This document shows positions 60,874 through 64,000 of a stretch of DNA of 64,000 bases, one piece after another. This DNA comes from Krasilnikovia cinnamomea (GTDB lineage Bacteria > Actinomycetota > Actinomycetes > Mycobacteriales > Micromonosporaceae). Within the stretch, counting starts at the first letter, position 1. Each line of letters opens with the position of its first letter. The stretch is from assembly GCF_004217545.1 (NCBI RefSeq), contig NZ_SHKY01000001.1, positions 5,766,001-5,830,000 of the forward strand, written 5' to 3'. Both the position numbers and the translations under genes were made by a program. The notes beneath the pieces were generated by a model. The model saw only the letters and a program-made list of their open reading frames with translations, was not told the DNA's origin and ran no database searches.

Positions 60874-61944
60874 GCCGGTGACGGTGGCGACCTGGCGCAG
60901 CGTGCCGTCCCTTGCGGCGTGGTATCCGTCGAGACGGCCGGAGACGGGGTTCTGGACGTAGAGGTAGTCACCGCTGGCTGCCATGTCGATGGGGGCTCCA
61001 CCCGGCTGGGCCACGACACCGCCGTCGTGGCCGGACAGGGCGACACCGCCGTCGCGGGAGAGGTCGAACGCGGTGATGGTGCCGCTGCCCGCGTTCGCGC
61101 CGTAGAGCCTGCCGCCCAGTGGTTGAATCCAGCACAGGGCGGCTTGACCGTCGGCCACCGAACTGAGCGGGGTCAGGGTGCCGTCGCGGTGGAGCTGGTA
61201 GTGCGTCACCGAGGAGGTGACGACCTCGGTCACTGCGATGCCCTGATCGGTGAAGGCGAACGAGAACGGTACGGGATTCGCGGTGGCGGTGACGACCGGC
61301 TCTCCCTGCGGGCACCCGTCGGAGTCGAGCAGGAACACGTCGATCGCGTTGTGGTTCTTGGTGGTGACCACCAGATGCCGCGCGTCCGGGCTGATGCCGA
61401 TCTGTGCCGGGGCGCTGATGAACACCGGTGGGTTGGTATTGCCCAGGCGCAGGGACCGGCGCGAGCCGGGCAGCGGTGCCAACCCGTCGGGAGTGATCCG
61501 GAAACCCTGCACCGTCCCGTCGTCGCCGGCGTTGAGGGCGTACAGGAGGTTGCCGTGCGCGGCGATACTCACCGGGAACGCGCCGCCGGAGTCGATGATC
61601 TGCCGGCGGGTGAGCCGGGCGCCGTCGACGTCGAACACGGTCAGGGTGTCGCTGCCCGCGTTGACCGCGTACAGCATGCGGTGGTGCTGGTCGTAGACGA
61701 GGGATCCCTGGGACGCCAGCGCGTCGACGGGCGCCTGGAGGGCGGCGCCGCCGTTGCCGCCGGTCGGATACCGGCCCGCCTCCAGCAGGCTGCCGTCACC
61801 CGAGCGTTGGTACGCCAGCACGCTGTTTCCCGTGGGGTCGTTGAGCTGGACGAACACGGCGTGCCGGGTGGCACCGTGAGGCTCGGGACGAGTGGCGGTC
61901 TCGCCCGCGACGGCGGTATTGCCGGTCATCGTACGGCCTGCCAT
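60823..61944 (-). CDS. Lactonase-like beta-propeller protein (6-phosphogluconolactonase family)
   Basis: A 373-residue protein built from seven repeated strands of the type LYAVNAGSDTLTVFDVD, ISPDARHLVVTTK and LYGANAGSGTITAFDL, the pattern of the Lactonase_7-bladed (YbhE-like) family. It probably hydrolyses a sugar lactone or binds a ligand in its central channel. ATG 61944 has GGGAGCA close upstream. There is no signal peptide, so it is cytoplasmic. Confidence 0.88.
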   Translation of the reverse strand: MAGRTMTGNTAVAGETATRPEPHGATRHAVFVQLNDPTGNSVLAYQRSGDGSLLEAGRYPTGGNGGAALQAPVDALASQGSLVYDQHHRMLYAVNAGSDTLTVFDVDGARLTRRQIIDSGGAFPVSIAAHGNLLYALNAGDDGTVQGFRITPDGLAPLPGSRRSLRLGNTNPPVFISAPAQIGISPDARHLVVTTKNHNAIDVFLLDSDGCPQGEPVVTATANPVPFSFAFTDQGIAVTEVVTSSVTHYQLHRDGTLTPLSSVADGQAALCWIQPLGGRLYGANAGSGTITAFDLSRDGGVALSGHDGGVVAQPGGAPIDMAASGDYLYVQNPVSGRLDGYHAARDGTLRQVATVTGLPVFADGNGMEGIAAS

Positions 61945-62126
61945 GGCTGCTCCCTTCGCAGTCGAATGCTGCTTCTCGCCAGCCTGCCGCCCGGGCTGCC
62001 GTCACCGCAGCGCGTCGCGCAAGTTGATCACGCGGTCGCGCTCGTCTGCGGCTGGCGTGAGCGTCGCGCGGGCGGATGGGGGTTCGATCGGTGCACCCGG
62101 CTGCGCCGCGGAGCGACACTGAGGGG

Positions 62127-62573
62127 GTGACCGTCGACGTGATCTCCGAGATCGTGATCCACGCCGAGCCGGACCGGGTGGCCGCGTACGCGGCCGATCC
62201 GGACAACGCGCCACGGTGGTACGCCAACATCGAGTCCGTGCGGTGGCAGACACCCGCGCCGGCCGCGGTCGGTTCGCGGGTGGAGTTCGTCGCGCACTTC
62301 CTGGGCCGGCGGCTGGCCTACACGTACGAGTTCGTCGAGTTCGTACCGGGGGAGCGGTTGGTGATGCGCACGGCGCAGGGCCCTTTCCCGATGGAGACGA
62401 CCTACACATGGCGCGCCCACGACGCCGGCACGCTGATGACGTTACGCAACCGTGGGACGCCCTCCGGGTTCGCGCGGGTCGCATCTCCCGCGCTGGCCGC
62501 GGCGATGCGGCGGGCCAACGCCAAGGACCTGGCCGCGTTGCGGCACATCATCGAGGCGGCGTCGGCGCCGTGA
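62127..62573 (+). CDS. SRPBCC/polyketide-cyclase-like protein
   Basis: A 148-residue small START-like protein: SEIVIHAEPDRVAAYAADPDNAPRWY, then RVEFVAHFLGRR, and a C-terminal MRRANAKDLAALRHIIE helix that matches the lid/C-terminal helix of SRPBCC domains. Ligand unknown. GTG 62127 or GTG 62139 may start it; the ribosome binding site spacing favours neither clearly. Confidence 0.83.
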   Translation: MTVDVISEIVIHAEPDRVAAYAADPDNAPRWYANIESVRWQTPAPAAVGSRVEFVAHFLGRRLAYTYEFVEFVPGERLVMRTAQGPFPMETTYTWRAHDAGTLMTLRNRGTPSGFARVASPALAAAMRRANAKDLAALRHIIEAASAP

Positions 62574-62993
62574 CGATCGTCTTGTTGGCCGGCCCTTACT
62601 GACGGGTGCTCACGTCGGACGATCGAGACTGACGCGGGCCGCCCGTCCAGTGGGCGCGCCCCGGGCCATCGGTGTAGCTGGACGGCCGGGCGCGGCGGCT
62701 GCCCTCGTGGCTTCACGATCGGCGTCTGTGGCGTGCCGCACCGGGGTAGTCACGGCCAGCCGGGGCTGCGCGCCGATCCCCGTGGAGGCCGCTGCCGACG
62801 TAGGCGCTGACCACGGAGACCGGGCCGAACAGCTTCGGCAGCAGCGAGCGCAGCGGTGGGGCGGCGCCGAGGGCGGCCCGGCTGCTGTAGCTGTTGAGCC
62901 TCTGCGGGTCCTGTACCGGGCTCTGAACATTCCGGGAGAGTCGGCGCCTGCCGTGCCTGTTCGACCCGGCGGGGAAGGTCTGGGACCGTCGCG
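62574..62993. other. Gap with no clear gene upstream of the kinase
   Basis: About 420 bases between the SRPBCC gene and the kinase frame. Open frames exist on both strands but I recognise nothing. The expected sensor part of the kinase is not found here. Confidence 0.5.
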
Positions 62994-64000
62994 GTGGGTG
63001 TGCTGTTGGGTGCGCGGATCGGCCGGTCGATGACCCGGCGCATCACCACCCCGCTGGCTCAGATGCTCCGCGTCCTCGACCGGATGGGCCGGGGCGATCA
63101 TGACGCGCGCGTGACGCTCACCGAGGCCCCGGCAGAGGTCGACACCGTCGCCACCGCGCTGAACGCCGCCGCCGACGAGGCAGCCACGGAGCGCGACATG
63201 CTCCGGGCCTTTCAGCAGCACAGCGCGGCGGTGCGCCAGCACCTCTCGCGGACGCACGCGGTCGTGGCGGCCGCGCAGTCGGCGGGCGAACTGGTCGACG
63301 CGGACCACGCGGTGATCCGGCTGGTCCCGGACGAGGAGGGGCCGTCCGGGCCGCACGTCTGGAGTGCCCCGGACGCCGCCGGGGACGTGAGCCCGCTGGC
63401 CGCCATACCCGTGGAGTGGCTCGCGGTCGGCCCGTCGATGGCCTTCGTCGCCGTCCCCGACAGCGGCCCGCAGCCCTCCGAGAAAGAGCTCGTCGCGCTG
63501 CGAACGGCCGGGGCCGGGCCGGTGATCACGGTGGCGTTCGGCGAGGGCACCGAACCGGTCGGGCACCTGACCGGTATCCGGCGGGACGGACGGGCGGCCT
63601 GGCGCCCGTACGAGGTGCACCTGATCAGCATGCTCGCGGCCGAACTAGGGCGGATCCTGACCCAGGCCAGGCTGTTCGAGCATGCGAGCGAACTGGTGGC
63701 CCGCCTGCAGGAGGTGGACGCGGCCAAGACGGAATTCCTCGCCACGGTCTCCCACGAGTTGCGTACCCCGTTGACCAGCGTGGCCGGGTATCTGGAGGTC
63801 ATCCTCGACGAGGACGTCGGGCCGCTGACCACGACCCAGGACAAGATGCTCAGCGTGATCGACCGCAACGTCGAACGACTCCGCCGGCTCATCGAGGACC
63901 TGCTGCTGATGTCCCGGATCGAGGCCGGCCAGCTCGTGCTCATCCCCGAACCGGTCGACCTCGCCGCACTGATCGAGTCCGTATCCCAGGTGGTCACACC
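62994..64000 (+). CDS. Sensor histidine kinase (partial, runs off right edge; N-terminal sensor missing)
   Basis: The frame is open from 62898 with GTG 62994 and ATG 63030 as possible starts. HAMP-like segment (RSMTRRITTPLAQMLRVLDRMGRGD), a GAF-like region (about 120-215) with VEWLAVGP and EPVGHLTGI, then the HisKA phospho-acceptor block AKTEFLATVSHELRTPLTSVAGYLE. The protein leaves the window after the second dimerisation helix. The N-terminal transmembrane sensor domain expected before HAMP is absent; only a few residues of the second helix (VAVGVLLGARIGR) remain. The gene may be 5' truncated or begin with a shortened sensor. Confidence 0.78.
   Translation, partial: MGVLLGARIGRSMTRRITTPLAQMLRVLDRMGRGDHDARVTLTEAPAEVDTVATALNAAADEAATERDMLRAFQQHSAAVRQHLSRTHAVVAAAQSAGELVDADHAVIRLVPDEEGPSGPHVWSAPDAAGDVSPLAAIPVEWLAVGPSMAFVAVPDSGPQPSEKELVALRTAGAGPVITVAFGEGTEPVGHLTGIRRDGRAAWRPYEVHLISMLAAELGRILTQARLFEHASELVARLQEVDAAKTEFLATVSHELRTPLTSVAGYLEVILDEDVGPLTTTQDKMLSVIDRNVERLRRLIEDLLLMSRIEAGQLVLIPEPVDLAALIESVSQVVT

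Noticed and set aside
62610..63620. A 336-residue minus-strand frame
   Set aside because: It runs opposite the histidine kinase, whose HAMP and HisKA motifs are on the plus strand.
1..64000. tRNA, rRNA, CRISPR or riboswitch signatures
   Set aside because: No cloverleaf-like stems with TTCGANTC loops, no regular short spaced repeats and no conserved riboswitch cores were seen by eye. Computational scans could still find weak candidates.

Overview
ORGANISM. The DNA is very GC-rich, with strong G/C third-position bias that produces huge antisense ORFs, short Shine-Dalgarno sites, frequent GTG/TTG starts and many ATGA/GTGA stop-start overlaps. With modular NRPS genes, NarL-type two-component genes, TetR regulators, a DDN-type nitroreductase and a WS/DGAT acyltransferase, this points to a filamentous actinomycete. 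Micromonosporaceae is my best guess, by inference only. LAYOUT. (1) 1-23.5 kb is a nonribosomal peptide cluster of two divergent operons. The minus-strand operon runs leftward from 19465 and leaves the window at base 1: A-T-C-A-T, C-A-T-C, MbtH-like protein, stand-alone carrier protein, type II thioesterase, P450, MFS exporter, then a protein that reads C-T-C-T-C-A. The plus-strand operon (19908-23524) encodes a SyrP-like Fe/2-oxoglutarate hydroxylase, an A-T didomain with a glutamine-like code and a second thioesterase/acyltransferase. (2) 23.5-38.8 kb is a patchwork of accessory genes: two serine-recombinase remnants, a SUKH-like protein, TetR-controlled genes, secreted proteins (one a lectin-like protein with 279-bp tandem repeats), a frameshifted small gene, and a NarL-type histidine kinase/response regulator pair. 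(3) 39-58 kb groups Hsp20, a DDN-type nitroreductase, WS/DGAT, a GNAT protein, a cation P-type ATPase, a complete nine-gene V/A-type ATPase operon and a double universal stress protein. This resembles a hypoxia/dormancy (DosR-like) set. (4) 58-64 kb has decayed genes (ABC permease; acetyltransferase/receiver chimera), a duplicated promoter-leader in front of an SMR-transporter/methyltransferase operon, a lactonase, a small SRPBCC protein and a histidine kinase cut by the right edge. HOW THE GENES WORK TOGETHER. The peptide synthetase appears to start with the A-T module of the 14378-19465 protein, extend through two complete modules, and then meet carrier/condensation units that have no adenylation domain. 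Two off-line tailoring sets could supply these in trans: the stand-alone carrier with P450 and thioesterase, and the A-T didomain with hydroxylase and acyltransferase, as SyrB1/SyrC/SyrE do in syringomycin. This is the most interesting system in the window. In region 3 the V-type ATPase operon runs directly into the P-type ATPase gene on the same strand, suggesting joint control of ion gradients under stress. No tRNA, rRNA, CRISPR array or intact insertion sequence was found.
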